Assembly: GCA_027946555.1 (NCBI GenBank)
Contig: JAPEVC010000070.1
Location: 62,001 to 126,000 of the forward strand
Source of the DNA: Gnomoniopsis sp. IMI 355080
Lineage: Eukaryota > Ascomycota > Sordariomycetes > Diaporthales > Gnomoniaceae
Direction: 5' to 3'
Length of the DNA stretch: 64,000 nt
In this document: one piece after another, positions 37,236 through 49,858 of the stretch
Layout: each line of letters opens with the position of its first letter
How positions within the stretch are numbered: position 1 is the first letter of the stretch
The notes under the pieces: model-generated
Database searches by the model: none
What the model saw: the letters and a program-made list of their open reading frames with translations, nothing else
Told to the model about the DNA's origin: nothing
Position numbers and translations under genes: made by a program

Positions 37236-37874
37236 AGCCGACGCTCAGCCTCTGTTGTCTTTGATTTCAGTAAATAGTGGCATTTTCATTTTCACTTCAG
37301 CATATCATCAACAGCATTTTAAGGCGAAACGAAGGGCATTTTACGTACTAGTGTTCTCAAAGTGTCAAGTGGGATGTTTTCAGTGTCTCTCGATGCCGAG
37401 CAGCCAATGTGGACAAGACTATTAACAAGTATTGCCTATTTTCTTGTACAAAGCCGATTTCGACAGCAGAAATAACAGAGTCTGGAACACAATGGTGAAC
37501 ATTTTATCAGGACACAATATCTCTATAACCACTGGATAAAAATCCCGACCTCGAAACCGAGAAAGAGAAACAAAAAAGACCCGTGCTTGCTGCAGGGAGG
37601 AGGGCTGACGTTGAATCAGGGTTGAGCAATGTCCGGGGTTATGCTTGGCCATTCAGTACGTACTCCACCTGGCAGCAGCGCCTGCAGTGGGTAGGTACGT
37701 ACCTGATTAAGCAGTTGTTCAGCGCACAGACCCCTGGCTACCCCTCCAAGAAACTTCCCACGTAAGTGCTTCGAGCATTTGGAGTCGCGTTTGCCAACGC
37801 GTCGGGTCCTCAACGACACCTCACTACCTTTGGCGCACATTGACACGGCCATCGACGTTGTGGGAACGGACAAG
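37236..37874. promoter_or_regulatory. Upstream region of KAP120
   Basis: This is the 3' flank of the monooxygenase and the promoter of the importin gene. It contains a perfect 12-bp palindrome AGGTACGTACCT at 37695-37706, about 170 bp before the ATG. The frame stays open upstream of the ATG to about 37779 but contains no further ATG. Confidence 0.5.
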
Positions 37875-40800
37875 ATGAATTTTGCCATCGAAGTGCCCGG
37901 CGAGGCAAGTCCTCTCAGCTTGCCGGAGCTGTGCAAGGCATTAGAGGCAGCGACATCCATGGACAACAGCCAAAGACAGGCAGCAGGAAAGCAGCTCAGC
38001 ACTTGGGAGACACAGCAAACTTACTTCCCTGCACTGCAGGTATGTTGTTGTCCATTCGGTATGCAAGGGGAAGAGACTAATGGAACGGGTCCATCGCGCA
38101 GGCTATTTTTCTTGACAAAACCATCCCTCGAGAAATCCGCTTCCTGGCCATCCTTCAGCTTAAGAACGGTATCGACAAATATTGGCGTCCCACCGCCCGC
38201 AACGCGCTCAACCAGAACGACAGGGCTGCTATCAGATCGAGGCTGTTCCAAGGCACCATCGGCGAAAAAGACAATTCTTTTGCTCTACATAATGCTCTCG
38301 CGACTGCTAAGATCTTGCGCATTGATTATCCAGACCATTGGCCCGAAGCGCTTCCCACCTTGATCGACCTGCTGAGACAATACAGGAATGGCGACCAGTC
38401 ACTATTGTCAGGCGCACTGATACTACTACTCCGTGTGGTCAAAGAGCTCGGAACTGCCCGTTTGCGAAAGTCACAAACTGCTCTTCAGTCGGTCACACCA
38501 GAGTTGGTCTACCTGCTGAGCGAGATCTACACAGAACGCACCGCTCTATGGACCGAATGGTTGGCTTCTGGACAAGGAGATGAGGACGCCGCCGATCTGG
38601 CTATGGAAAACAGCCTCAAAGCAGCCAAAGTTCTTCGAAGGCTGCTGATATTTGGCTTCGATAATCCTGCCAAGGACAAGGTTGTCGTCGAGTTCTGGTC
38701 CGCCACCCAAAACCACTTCGGCCAGTTCCTTGGCTATGTCAGCCATGACTCTACCGTCCCTGCACCTTACCAGGACGTAATAGGCAAACTTCTCCTCCAT
38801 TTTACCAAACTCCACCTCGAAATGTCAGAAAGCCATCCCGCGAGCTTTCCTCTACTACCAAATTCCATGCCATTAGTGCTCGCATACTGCGAACTCGTGT
38901 ACAAATTCGCCGAGGTCTTCGACAAGTCTGGCGGACTGAGGCAGACAACGGACGCCACAGGGATCAAATCCAAGGTTGAGGGACCACTTCTAGAGAAGTT
39001 GGCCCTCAAGGGCCTGCTTCTGTTCAAGAGCTGTGTAGCCATTGTTTGGAGACCCGTCAATACGTTTAGATATCTTAACAAGGAATTTCTCAAACAAAAA
39101 GACGAGGCCGTCGAGGTGGTCAGGACAGAGTTGTTGAAAGATGAACTGGTCATGCAGATCGTCAACGTCATCATCACAAAGCTCCTGATCTTCCGTCAAG
39201 CTGATCTCGATGCTTGGGAAGACGACCCTGAAGAATTTGAGGCAACGGAGCAGTATCTGGGTGATGCATGGCAGTTTAGTGTCAGGCCTTGTGCTGAGAG
39301 AGTCTTCCTCGATCTGCTGGTGCATTACAAGGATCTCCTTACACCACCTTTGCTGTCCTATTTCAGTCAAGCAACTGCCTCAGATACTGATCTCATTACG
39401 AAGGAGGCCATCTACACTGCCATGGGCGCGTCGGCACCTAATCTTGAAGGAGCTTTTGATTTCGACAAGTTCTTGGCAACGACCTTGGTACAGGATGCAC
39501 AATTCACTGGGCCTCTCGCGAAGGTTCTCCGTCGGAGAATCGCAATCCTGATCAGTATATGGGTTCCGATCAAGATCTCTAATGAAAGCCGACCATTGAT
39601 TTTTGAAGTCTACCGCCATCTCCTCAACGATAAAGATGAAATCAACGACGAAGTTGTCCGTCTTACCGCGGCAAGGCAGTTGAAGGAAGTAGCCGAAGAT
39701 TTCGAATTTAGCGGCGAGTTGTTCGCCCCTTACGCACCAGACATTTTGCCACAAATTATCAATCTGCTCCCAGAACTGTCTGTGGAGGACACCAAGCAGG
39801 CTATCTTTGAGACTCTGAGGCTCTGTATACAGCGCATGGAAGAGCACGTGTTGCCGTTTGCGGACCCCATCATGGGCGCACTTCCAGCACTCTGGGAGGC
39901 TGCTGGTGAGGCGTACATGATGAAGGCTGCTATAATTGGTGTTCTGTCGGCGCTGGTATATTCAATAGGAGCTGAATCGCGACGGTATCAGCATGCAATG
40001 CTCCCTATCATTGACCAATGCATATCCGACCCGTCGAACGGCGCTTTTCTCGAAGATATTGTGGAGCTCTGGCGTTCGCTCATCACGCAGAGCGAGTCTC
40101 CTCTATCTGATCAGATGGTCAGCCTAGCACATCACGTTTTCCCTCTTGTTGAGAACGAACCACATGTGGCCGAGGGAGCTTTCGAGATTCTCAGGGCCTA
40201 CATCATCCTGGCTACCGAGGCTGTTTTATCTGACACCCTACGCCGCGGCTTCCTGGCCACCTTGGCTGGCCCCCTCCAAACGCCCGGTCGAGGGCGCGGC
40301 GCCGACGCCTTATCGAGCTGGAGCACTTTGGAGTGTATGTTTCTTTTCGCGATGGAGCTTGGCGGTACCAATGGTGTCTCTGTCATCGTTCAAGACCTTC
40401 TGAGCCTCGGTCTGCTCCGTACCATTTTCCAGCGCATACACGAGGACTGGGAGTATAAGCAACTCACCGGTCCCAATGCCGCCAAGAAAGAAGCTCTTGA
40501 GTGGACTCACAAGCTCGCCTACTTTGGTATTCTCTCCCGCATTGTCGTCGCCGATCCCTCGCTTTTGGAGACCATCATCACCTCTATCGGCGGCGACGTA
40601 ACCCAAGTCTGGCCCTGGCTCTCGGCGCAGTGGTTTGAGACCGTCCCTAACATGGCTGATCTCGATCGCATAAAGCTCGCGTGCCTCGCGCTGACACGGC
40701 TCGCCGAGCTGCCCACTCAACCCATGCAGGATCTGATTTGCTCGAAGCTGCAGGATTACTTCGACATGTGGACCGCGACGGTGCGCGAAGTTCACGAAGG

Positions 40801-41056
40801 CAATGCTCTCGGCGACGACGGCCTAGTGTGGAAGGATGTACCGACCTCTGAAGAGTCCGCGCCACTTGAAATCCGTTGGTTCACCATTCAGGCGCGCGAA
40901 CCAGTGCATACAGTGCACATGTACCCGTTTGTGACGCAGACGCTGCAGGGGCTAGTGGCTAGGACAGGAGGTGAGGCAGCGTTCAGGGACAACTGGGTTG
41001 TCAACGTAGACAAGGAGTCTTTGCAGGGCTTTGAGCAGCTGGCGCGCGCTCAGTAA
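37875..41056 (+). CDS. KAP120: Importin-beta family karyopherin (Kap120/importin-11 type)
   Basis: This is a nuclear import receptor that binds RanGTP and cargo through HEAT repeats. In yeast, Kap120 imports ribosome biogenesis factors. Exons are 37875-38039 and 38102-41056, giving 1039 residues, the usual length. The start MNFAIEVPGE is the first ATG in frame. The N-terminal importin-beta (IBN_N) domain crosses the splice: ALEAATSMDNSQRQAAGKQL, then REIRFLAILQLKNGIDKYWRP and ALHNALATAKILRIDYPDHWPE. The rest is helical repeat sequence with an acidic stretch (DAWEDDPEEFE). The intron has GTATGT and an ACTAAT branch. It flanks the isocyanide locus on the right. The importin class is secure; the Kap120 assignment rests on length and remembered similarity. 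Confidence 0.9.
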
Positions 41057-41809
41057 GTGCACCTGGAAAACAATCAAATCATAGCGCGCGTGTCTTGATA
41101 GTTTTCTGATTTTCCCATATACCATGTGTCGAAGAATAGATGAGAATACGAAAGAGTGCCCGGCCTATTACATGTGCCACGAGCCCCAAGACCCTTTCAT
41201 TCGGCTGAGGATAACCTGGGAACGTAGGGCGGTCGGTAACTGCCGATCGAAGGATCTTAATTATTTCCATGCAACGCATGAATACTGTTCATTGTTTGGT
41301 TTTCCATCTGATAATATGGCGCTGTGGATGCCGCAAACATTTACAAACGACAAGGGCAGTCCCGATTTCAGCTGGATGTTCAGTCCTATCTATACCATGC
41401 AGACGACTTGGACATTTGGTATTCATTGGACAGTCACTCCAGGCATCATACTCTCCCCTGATCGGAACGGCCCGCGCCGACGAGAAGTACATCGTTTCTG
41501 ACCTTTCTATGTACAGTACTCATCTCTTTCACGAAAGCCCACAGTTTTCGCTCGGAGCAGATTAATCTCAACGGTTCAACGTTATCATCATTATTTATAT
41601 ACCCTGTCTACAAGCATTTACCACATGAAAAGGAATTCCTTGAACAGAATTCCATCGGATATCAAAGGGCTGCTCTGCAACCTCTACCCGTGCTGAACGC
41701 CGTCGATTACCCAGGAAGCGCAAAATAGATACAACGACAACCCGGGACTAGGAGGAGGCAACCTCCTGTCCAAATCCCAGGGCTGTTGTCGACGTATTGA
41801 CCCCATCCT
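41057..41809. other. Convergent intergenic region KAP120 / aspartic protease
   Basis: This is the 3' flank of two convergent genes. The plus-strand open frames (41124-41501, 41269-41565) have no recognisable domain. Nothing else is seen. Confidence 0.55.
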
Positions 41810-43456
41810 CTAGTTGCCTGCCGACTTGGCGGCAAAGCCGATGCGCATCTGGCCAGCATCAAACACGGTGAACTGTGCCTTGAGGAAAATGTCGCCGTAA
41901 ATGGCAAAAGGCAGACCAGTAGCTTCCTGGATGCCGCCGAAGCACTGCGTGCCGGGCGTCATCGCGGTACCGGTCAGAGGCGCAAACTTGATGATGTTGC
42001 CCGGTACAACTGCCTGGTAGCCATTGATGATGGCCGTGAAGGACGGCAGGGTCTCACCACAATCAAAAACAATACCACCGGCCTGCGCATTGTTCTGCGC
42101 AGAGGGGACCTGTGCGTAGTACGCCTGGACAGCCTCTTGCGGCATCAGCATCAGCGTGGTGCCGGTGTCGGCAATGGCTTGATGTGCGAATTGGGTGGCC
42201 TGCCCGTTGCCAACTTGGAACCCGGTAGCGGCGAACTGCCAGAAACCCTGGGTTGCATTCACGGGGACAAAGTTGACTGAACCGGTGAACTCGGTCTGGT
42301 CGATAAAGCCAAAGTTGTAATTACCAGCTGGTTGTTGTGATTCGTGTGTCAGTATGTGGATCATAAAGGTACAGGCGGCTAGGGTGAGAAAACAGCTTAC
42401 CTGCACCCGCCTTCAAATTGACAGAGAACACTGGCATCGCCAGATTGGCCTTCGCATTTGAGAAGAAGGTCTTTTGAGGCGTAGGCCGGTTGTTGACGGT
42501 GACTTGGTTGATGCTGTCCATACCGAGGCCCAGTAAGCCCGAAGTGGCAGTGTCCTGAGTGAAGGAGCCAGAGACCGTGGTCGCAACCTCAATGGCCTGA
42601 CTTTCCACGGTCACGCCGCCGACTGTCACGGTGTCCATGTACACATTCCCTTGGGCTGTACTGCCGTCACCATACTGAATTTCCCACGTCCCGCCCTGGA
42701 GCGCCTGAGCTGTCCGGGTCTGGTTTAAGTTCAAGACGGTATGACCTTGAGCCTGACTTGCTGGCGTGTCGCTGCTGAACACCCACAAATCCGAGGAACC
42801 GGTGTCGAAGTCAAGCATCAGCGTCTGCGGTGGGGTGCCGATCTGCACAGGAGAAAGATACTCGACATCTTGCATCTGCGGGTTGGCAGCCACTTCGCCT
42901 GTTTCGGAGTTAGATACTAAGCGCAGAAAGACAAAAAGCTGTGCGCAGATCGGTACATACCTTGACCAGAACCCGTAGCGTTGCCCGGACGAGTGCCATT
43001 TGCTCCCTGGCCACCAGTACCGCCAGCGCCTGTGGGACGGGCACCGGTGCCACTGCCTGTACCTGTCGGACGCTGGCCACTGCCAGTACCACTGCCAGTA
43101 CCGCTGCCAGTACCAGTTCCACCAGTCAGTGAAGCACAATTCGCAGTATCAGCACCAGCCAAGCCACCAACTCCGAGTTCTTGGAGAATCGAATCCACAA
43201 TGCAGATTAGTAGTGGGTCGATGGTGGCACCGAACGAAGAGTACTTTGCCAATGATCTCAGGTAAGATCTTGGACCACGGCCTGCGGAGATGAAGTTCTC
43301 GTTGTACTGTTGCTGCGCGCGAAGTGTCATGCCACCAAGGCCCAAGACCTCGAACTCACTGACTTGTTCCGTCGCGAGCTCGAGCAGGTCGCCAATTGAG
43401 GTAGGAGCAGCGCCAACAAGGGACGCTGCCAAAGCAGCAACGGCGATGTACTTCAT
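41810..43456 (-). CDS. Secreted pepsin-type aspartic protease (family A1)
   Basis: This is an extracellular acid endopeptidase. Exons are 43456-42961, 42898-42401 and 42327-41810, giving 503 residues. Residues 1-17 (MKYIAVAALAASLVGAA) are a signal peptide. A propeptide-like part of about 100 residues is followed by a Gly/Thr/Ser/Pro linker (about 108-165) that includes three 12-bp repeats for GTGS. The catalytic domain then starts at VEYLSPVQIGTPPQ. The catalytic aspartates are D197 (FDTGSSDLW) and D385 (ADTGTTLM), the flap tyrosine is in EIQYGDGS, and a late Cys pair (CGETL to TQCFGG) is kept. A linker between prosegment and enzyme is unusual for pepsins. The stop TAG directly follows SAGN, so there is no GPI or membrane tail. 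Confidence 0.96.
43079..43114 (-). repeat. 12-bp tandem coding repeat in the protease linker
   Basis: Three near-identical copies of GGTACTGGCAGC/T (read on the minus strand) encode GTGS units. A related GTGS unit lies at about 43043-43054. The array is inside the protease gene and in frame. Confidence 0.85.
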
Positions 43457-46281
43457 GTTGTGCAATTTGGGGGGGCCGTGCTGACGGAAAGAAGATGAAT
43501 AACCTCCGGGTAGATCCAAAGGAGAAACAGACGGGTGGGGGATCCGCCCTAATAAAGGAACTCTATATGATCGAAGAAGAGGGGGAATCACCTGTCAAAG
43601 GTAGAATTATGTGGTCGAGGGAAAGTTGGGAGGAGGGGAAAAGAAAGAATCAACGACAGCGTATGAACCGACTGATGTGATCGTCCGAACGCTGCAGCGG
43701 GTTCTGGGCAGAACCACTTTCAGATGTGATGCGCTTGGATGGCAGGGCTGATTCGTGAGAATGCTCCCCCCAACTTGATTGACTTCAACCAAATCCCAGC
43801 TCAGGTCGCGTATCTTTCCAACTGTGACCGTTGCACACAAACAGCCCCACGCAGCGGACTGATTTTCCTGCTTGTGTTTACCCGTCCTTTAGCCTGCCAG
43901 ACCGTGGACTGGGCGGGCCATGGACCCAAACAAACAGAGGAAAGTAAGCGTTTGAGAAGGTAGATCACTGCGGCAGAGGCTCGCTACGACCCTCGCTCTC
44001 TGAACGATAACACCCGCAGACCTCGCAAATCGGCTGAGACGAAAAGCATATGCGACGCAAGTGGCAGGGTGCTTCCCAGAGCCTCTCGTCGATTGCGCGA
44101 GACGATGACGAACGGGACGCAGATCATCCAAGGGCTTGTGACGGCTGGCAATCAGCATGGGCCGTCCGGCCTGGCAAGAGAAAGGGCTCGTCGTCTGTGT
44201 CGTTAGCAAGAGGAAGTCAAATAGATTAGACACCACTATTTGTTTGTAGACCCCGGTAGATCAGAAGATCGAGAGGAATTGATGATGCGGTGAACGGGGT
44301 CCTAAGGTTTCCGGCGATGTAGCTCTGCCCAAGTAGTCAAACAGCCAAGCAAGGACGAGAGTGAGCAGAGCCAATGCCTAAATGGCGCTCAAGCCATGAG
44401 TCCCGTATATGAAGCATTGGCCTGCGCTGTTTGAGGGACCAGACCGCATACACCTGCCATCTGAGCTTGGCCAAGCTACAACTTAAGCTTAAGCGCTGTG
44501 GGGTCTTGTCGGCCAGGGCAGCCTTGGGATGAAACGCATGACAGACCGCTGACTTGCCGCGGCTCGATCGGACGGCTCATTGAGGGTAAAAAAAGAGGCT
44601 CACTCTACTTAGAAAAGGTATTGCAATCTTTCAGAGGTAGGAAAGTCAAAACTCTTGGATATGCGCAGGTCCCAAGGCCCAAGGACATTTCCTTAGGCCC
44701 CGAATAATTTCCGGTGACAGTCCCGAGTTGACAAGCAGAGCCGCGTTCCCCAATGTTACCCTGATATATGGACCCAGTCCTTTCGGGATTTTTAATTAGG
44801 TTGTCATGAACGCATTGTGTATCCGCTTCTTTGGTACCGGCTCTCAATCTATTTGTCAACAGATGCGAGACCGGGGGACTACGATGTGTAGTGAGATCGA
44901 GACTAGTTGTCGAAAGGGGCGCCTGATTGCAACCTTGGAAGTATCGGCACACCACGAAGGATGAGCGTGATCGCCTCTCGCGTGTCGCAAGATGTAGTGC
45001 GAACCGGAATCAGCACTGCCAAGTGAACTTGGCGCCTGCCCTCCCGCTGTGCTCACCTTGCTGGTCCTGTGCGCGAATTGACTTAGTTTTCTTCTTCTTC
45101 AAATCTTGCACTCAACGTTTAAGTAGTAGTTGTTATTGCTCTGTCTTGCTTCCTCGTTTGTTTTTAGCCTTCCTTCTCTTTGCAAGACAAGTCGACCAAA
45201 ACCTCAATTAGTCATTTCTGGACCCAAGTAAGTCAGCTCCGAAAAGGTTGACCGGTGGTGTTTCAGCACAGCAGTACGTTGTTCATGCGGTGATCCTTTT
45301 CGGATATGAGCCCACCAGATATTCCGAATCGGCTTTGTTTTCCCGCCACTGATAAAGATAATCTTGGAGCGGTCCGCGTGATGGCCCTCAAGTGCGATAG
45401 TGCGAAGATCTTTTCATAATGCTAATAATAAATTCCAAACCCGGAGACAAGTTGGGTATGGTTTGGGTAAGCTTCTGTTTGTTGCTGGTCAAGCCAGTCG
45501 CTGTCTTTTACCGCTGAAGAACTAGATCGGCCATCTCGGAAGATCAGCGCGGATGTTATTTTGGGTAACGATAAGGCAGTCTTGTTTGTGCGGCGTGGCT
45601 CTGTATTGTCATGTGTGCATTGGCTGATGTCGCGAGGTGTGGTACAGAACAGTTCGTTAATCGTCAACAGACCCGTTCAGTGCTAATGTATCTAATACAG
45701 TCTGATATAACTGTAACTGCATCGTATCAGACAACTTAGTATCACCCAATTGATGAGGTGATCAAGCTGCATGTGATGCGAATCGGGAGGTGTAGTCGGA
45801 ATAAGCACAGCTGATAGACTTGGGGCCCCACAAGATTGGAGCCGCATGCTAGGCGGGAAGGATGATTGCGTAATATTGCTTATTCATCCATCGTGGGGTA
45901 GGTGAGGCACGTCAAGGCAGGAACCACTTTACGCGTCTGCTCATGCGCAGAGGAGCCCTCACCTATACGCAACGGGATGTGGCTACATTGCCTCCCTCGT
46001 CGGCTTGACTTCGTCACTGCTTTGTTGTCGGTCGAGTGTGGATGGATGACTTATGATCGTTCGAGATGATTCCGGCCGCCGGCTGACAATTCCTTTCTTT
46101 CCTGTTCCCGGCACATTTTATTGACGTCTTTGTGCCTCTGTTGGTCGGAACGCGCCACAATTGTCGCCTCCAACCTTTTACTTCAGAGAACGCGACGTCT
46201 AACTTGGAGTATTGAATCAAATTTGCGTCGCACCACGACGAGCTTCAGGATTGCCAACATCGCGTGCGCTAAGTATACCAA
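43457..46281. other. 2.8-kb intergenic region
   Basis: This holds the divergent promoters of the aspartic protease (left) and the WSS1-like gene (right). No gene is supported; the longest open frames (43889-44236 -, 44605-44955 -) have no domain. Pyrimidine-rich sequence lies near 45080-45190. A pair of ACTAGT/CTAGTT-type AT-rich segments near 45640-45740 carries no recognisable element. Confidence 0.5.
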
Positions 46282-47780
46282 ATGGTGCAACAAAGGGAAC
46301 ATGACGCCCTGGTTGCGTCTTACAGGCACTTGCGCGAATTGCCCCGAGGCGACGATGCTCTCTTCATCCTGAGAAAAATCGCGTCTCTCGTGAAACCTAT
46401 TATGAGGGCTAGGGGTTGGACCGTATCGGAGCTATGCGAGTTCTACCCCTCGCAACAAAATTTGTTAGGTACGGATAATCAAGACCATTTGCAATTGCAT
46501 TCACACCATACTGACCGGCCCGGATTGCAGGGCTCAACGTAAATAGGGGGCAAAAAATTCTTCTACGCCTGCGATATCCAGGTGACCGTAACCAGTTCCT
46601 CCCCATTGAGCAGGTTACCGACACCATGCTCCATGAACTCTGCCATATCGTTCATGGGCCCCACGATGCCAAGTTTCACGCGCTGTGGGATCAGCTACGT
46701 GATGAACACGAAGGTCTGGTCATGAAGGGCTATACAGGCGAAGGGTTCCTGTCTAGAGGGCACAAGCTGGGTGGAAGGGCCGGCGTCTCGCCACAGGAAG
46801 CGCGACGTCTTGCCCGTGTTGCTGCCGAGGATCGAGCGCGCCAGGCAGAGCGGTCTCGTGGGTCTGGCCAGAGGTTAGGAGGCGCCCCGCTCCACCGTGG
46901 TCAGGACATACGCTCCGTTATCACCAATGCCGTGGAGAGGAGGAATACGATAGATCGAGGGTGTGGAAGCCAACATTACACCGACAAGGAGATACAATCG
47001 ATCACCGAGACTGCCACGAAGAACGGTTTCAGAACGCAAGCTGAAGAGGACGCTGCCAACGAGGCTGCGATCGCCCAGGCGCTGTGGGAGCTTGTACAAG
47101 AGGATGAGAAGAAGATCCATGGCGACAATTATGTGGCACCGAGCGCAGCGTTTCCTACCGGAAGCGGTGGAGGCGCATTCCCTGACACGAGGCCACGGCC
47201 GCCTACCATTCCAGAATGGTCACGGCCGGGTGGACCGTCGACGGTACCCAAGTCACTCTCTGGACCAGGGAAAACTCCGGCCACGAGTGCACCTAGATCA
47301 CTATCCGAAGGCGCACATTCAAAGTCATCTGCAGCTGTTCCAACGTCCCTTTCTGGTCCAAATACACCGCCCTTGCCGACGCCTGACATGTCAGCACCTC
47401 AACCAGTCAGTGGATGGACGTGCGAGATCTGTACATTGCACAACCCGCCGAATTTCCTAAGCTGTGACGCTTGCCAGACTGTGAGGTCCGAGAAGGTGAC
47501 CAAGCAGCTGGCAGAGCAGGATGAAAAGGAGAGAGCCGCTAAGCGACCGCGGCCGACGACTAATGCTACAATTCGGTCGAATCGTCCGGGCACCAGCACA
47601 GATCTTATACACTCGAGAATGGTCTCGTTCAGGAACAGCACCAGCGGATCAAGCAGCAAGCCTCCTCCTCCTCCAGCACCGAGTGGACCAGCATTCTGGG
47701 AGTGCTCGCGCTGTGGCAATGTAGTGGACAAGCAATGGTGGAGCTGTAGTCGATGTGGGAACGTGAAGGATAGTTCCTGA
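46282..47780 (+). CDS. WSS1: WLM-domain metalloprotease (Wss1-like) with two RanBP2 zinc fingers
   Basis: Wss1 and SPRTN-type proteases cleave proteins crosslinked to DNA, with Cdc48 and SUMO. Exons are 46282-46468 and 46531-47780, giving 478 residues. The WLM domain covers about 1-200. The zinc site HExxHxxHGxxH starts at H97 (HELCHIVHGPHD), followed by HALWDQLR and the typical GEGFLSRGHKLGG. A disordered linker has repeated P-SLSGP-like motifs. Two C-terminal RanBP2-type fingers follow: WTCEICTLHN with CDACQ, and WECSRCGN with CSRCGN, each C-x2-C-x10-C-x2-C. The fingers would bind ubiquitin, SUMO or nucleic acid. The splice restores LLGLNVNRGQKILLRLR. Yeast Wss1 has SUMO-binding motifs at its C-terminus rather than this double finger, though fungal relatives with such fingers exist. 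Confidence 0.92.
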
Positions 47781-49320
47781 CGAGTCCAGGCTGTCCAGCT
47801 ACAGAAGTACCTCGTTCTTTTCTTGGATTCCATTTGCGGCAATCCATTGCAGAGCACTTTGTCTTGTAGGCATATTTGAAAAGAGTCACGAGGGCAATGA
47901 TTACCACGATCAAGACTCTAGACAGTCTGGTATGATGTTACGTGGCACGGGGTAAAGGCATGGTTCGCGGACGTGGATTGTGCTTGCATGTGTGTGAAAG
48001 TTCTCAGCATTGAATATATCCATCACATCTGCTTTCGGGCATGAAACTAATATTGACAAGACCAGACTTTCACATTGCCTAGATATGTTGAACGTGAAAG
48101 CTTTGGCCTAGCCAAGGCTGTACCGTGGTACATACATAGAACGCCAATATAACGGCCGGTGCAGGCCGCTATGCCCAACGCCTCACTTCTGAGGCTTCCA
48201 CTGGACCCTGGCAATGACGTCAGACAACAGGCAGGGATTCTCGCACATGGGATTCTGCAAATACCGATACAGCTTGAGCATATCCAGAATAAAAAACCCC
48301 GATGGCACGTCGCTGGGACAGGCCTTACTGCGAGCTTGTACGAAGCGAGAGCTTCAGCCTTGGATCGCCGATTTGCAAAGTCCGTGGTACACACTATGGT
48401 ACGAGCATCTCAATATCCCCCTCATCACCCCGATTGTCAGTTTTCTGGCCACACGCGAAAACATCGCCTCCGTCGCCCCCGTCGCCTCCATCGCCCCATT
48501 GTTCGGTTACGATGGTGTGGATGATTTCGCCGTTCTTGGTCGCGCATGCGTGCTTGAGAATGTGGAGGGGCTCCAAAAAAAAAAAACTACCACGGTGCCA
48601 CAAATCAGGGTCTCGTGAACCATGTCCTCTGGCGTCATCAGCGTACAGTTTGCTTTGGGGAGACTTGCTGTTTGGATCGTTTGTCCGCCCGGTCGGCCAG
48701 TGTACTTGTAGACCCCACTTTGGAGCTCCACCACCGGCACAGAGCTGCGGATTGCCAATTTTGCAGCGAACTACATGAAATTTCCCAAGCTGGCCTGTCC
48801 ATTGCTGATCCTCATTGACGTGTATCGTCCCTTGTCTGTGCGTGCAACGAACGACACTGCCCCACGATGCCCCACGATCTCGTGAGACGTCAGGGTACTG
48901 TGCAGCCCGTGGCTCAGGGGTGCCGTTCTCATCTAAAAGGTGCGGTGCTGCTGGCCGGCATGTTGTTGTCGTTGTCATTGTCACACGGCGTGTGAAGACC
49001 CGTTACTCAGATTCGCTGCCCGCATGCTGCACCTAGGAATCGACAGACTCAAGATGGCTGTCTTCACTTGAGATCTGACCTCAGACTCTTGACTCCGCTC
49101 AGCATTGTCGCCGCCATACAGGGCTGTAAAAAGTTCTGGTGGATGTGACGGCTACTTTGGGGCAAGGCGGCAATGGCACACTCTGTGCATGTCAGGGTAG
49201 TACTCCGAAACTGCCGAGTAGAAGACAGGGGGACACCACTATACTCCTCAGCATCGATTACGTTGCCTACTACACGACTGTTGTAGTAGAAGCCAGAGCA
49301 AAAGCTCATAGTCAGCCGTC

Positions 49321-49343
49321 CAGCCAGCCAGCCAGCCAGCCAG
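49321..49343 (+). repeat. (CAGC)n microsatellite
   Basis: Five full CAGC units plus CAG, in intergenic DNA, flanked by imperfect copies of GTCCGTCCAGC. Confidence 0.9.
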
Positions 49344-49830
49344 TAATCAGTCTGTCCGTCCAGCGCACCGCCGACCAGGCACTAAACTATCCTTGCATGT
49401 ATGGACCTGGCCCTGCATAAGTTGGGGCAGCAGGCAGCCCAGGGCGCCCCGGCGCCATGGCGCGGGAAACGCAGATCGCCAAACTCAATTTGATCGCGCT
49501 GCCTTCGACTTTGACCACCGTCTTTCCTCAACAGGGACGGGTGGTCGAGGGTTGATGGATGACGCAACACCAGCACAGTGTCTTCGTCTACGCTTTACCA
49601 CTCTTTTTTAGAAGAAGCTATGCGCTGGGCAATCGTATGTGCTGAAGGGGCGATCAAGGTGGGACTACATAGCGAAGGGTCCGTCAGGTCCTGCGATACA
49701 GGTCCAATTATTAAACTTTGCGCGTCCTTGCTATTGTGGTGGTCTGGATGGTCTAGACTCCCTTTTCGGTTCCTCCTGCTCCCGCTTTGCGCACAGCTCC
49801 CCTCCACCCTTTGGAACCGGGCCGCATTCG

Positions 49831-49858
49831 TCACTCTCTCTGTCTCTCTCTCTCTCGT
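49831..49858 (+). repeat. CT-rich tract in kinase 5' region
   Basis: CACTCTCTCTGTCTCTCTCTCTCTCG lies about 400 bp before the kinase ATG. Such tracts are common in fungal promoters. Confidence 0.8.

Noticed and set aside
48394..48984. Minus-strand open frame of 196 codons with GDGG repeats
   Set aside because: Low-complexity translation of CGCC and CAT repeats.
49321..49343. Short regular repeats considered as a CRISPR-like array
   Set aside because: Direct tetranucleotide repeats without spacers, in a fungal genome.
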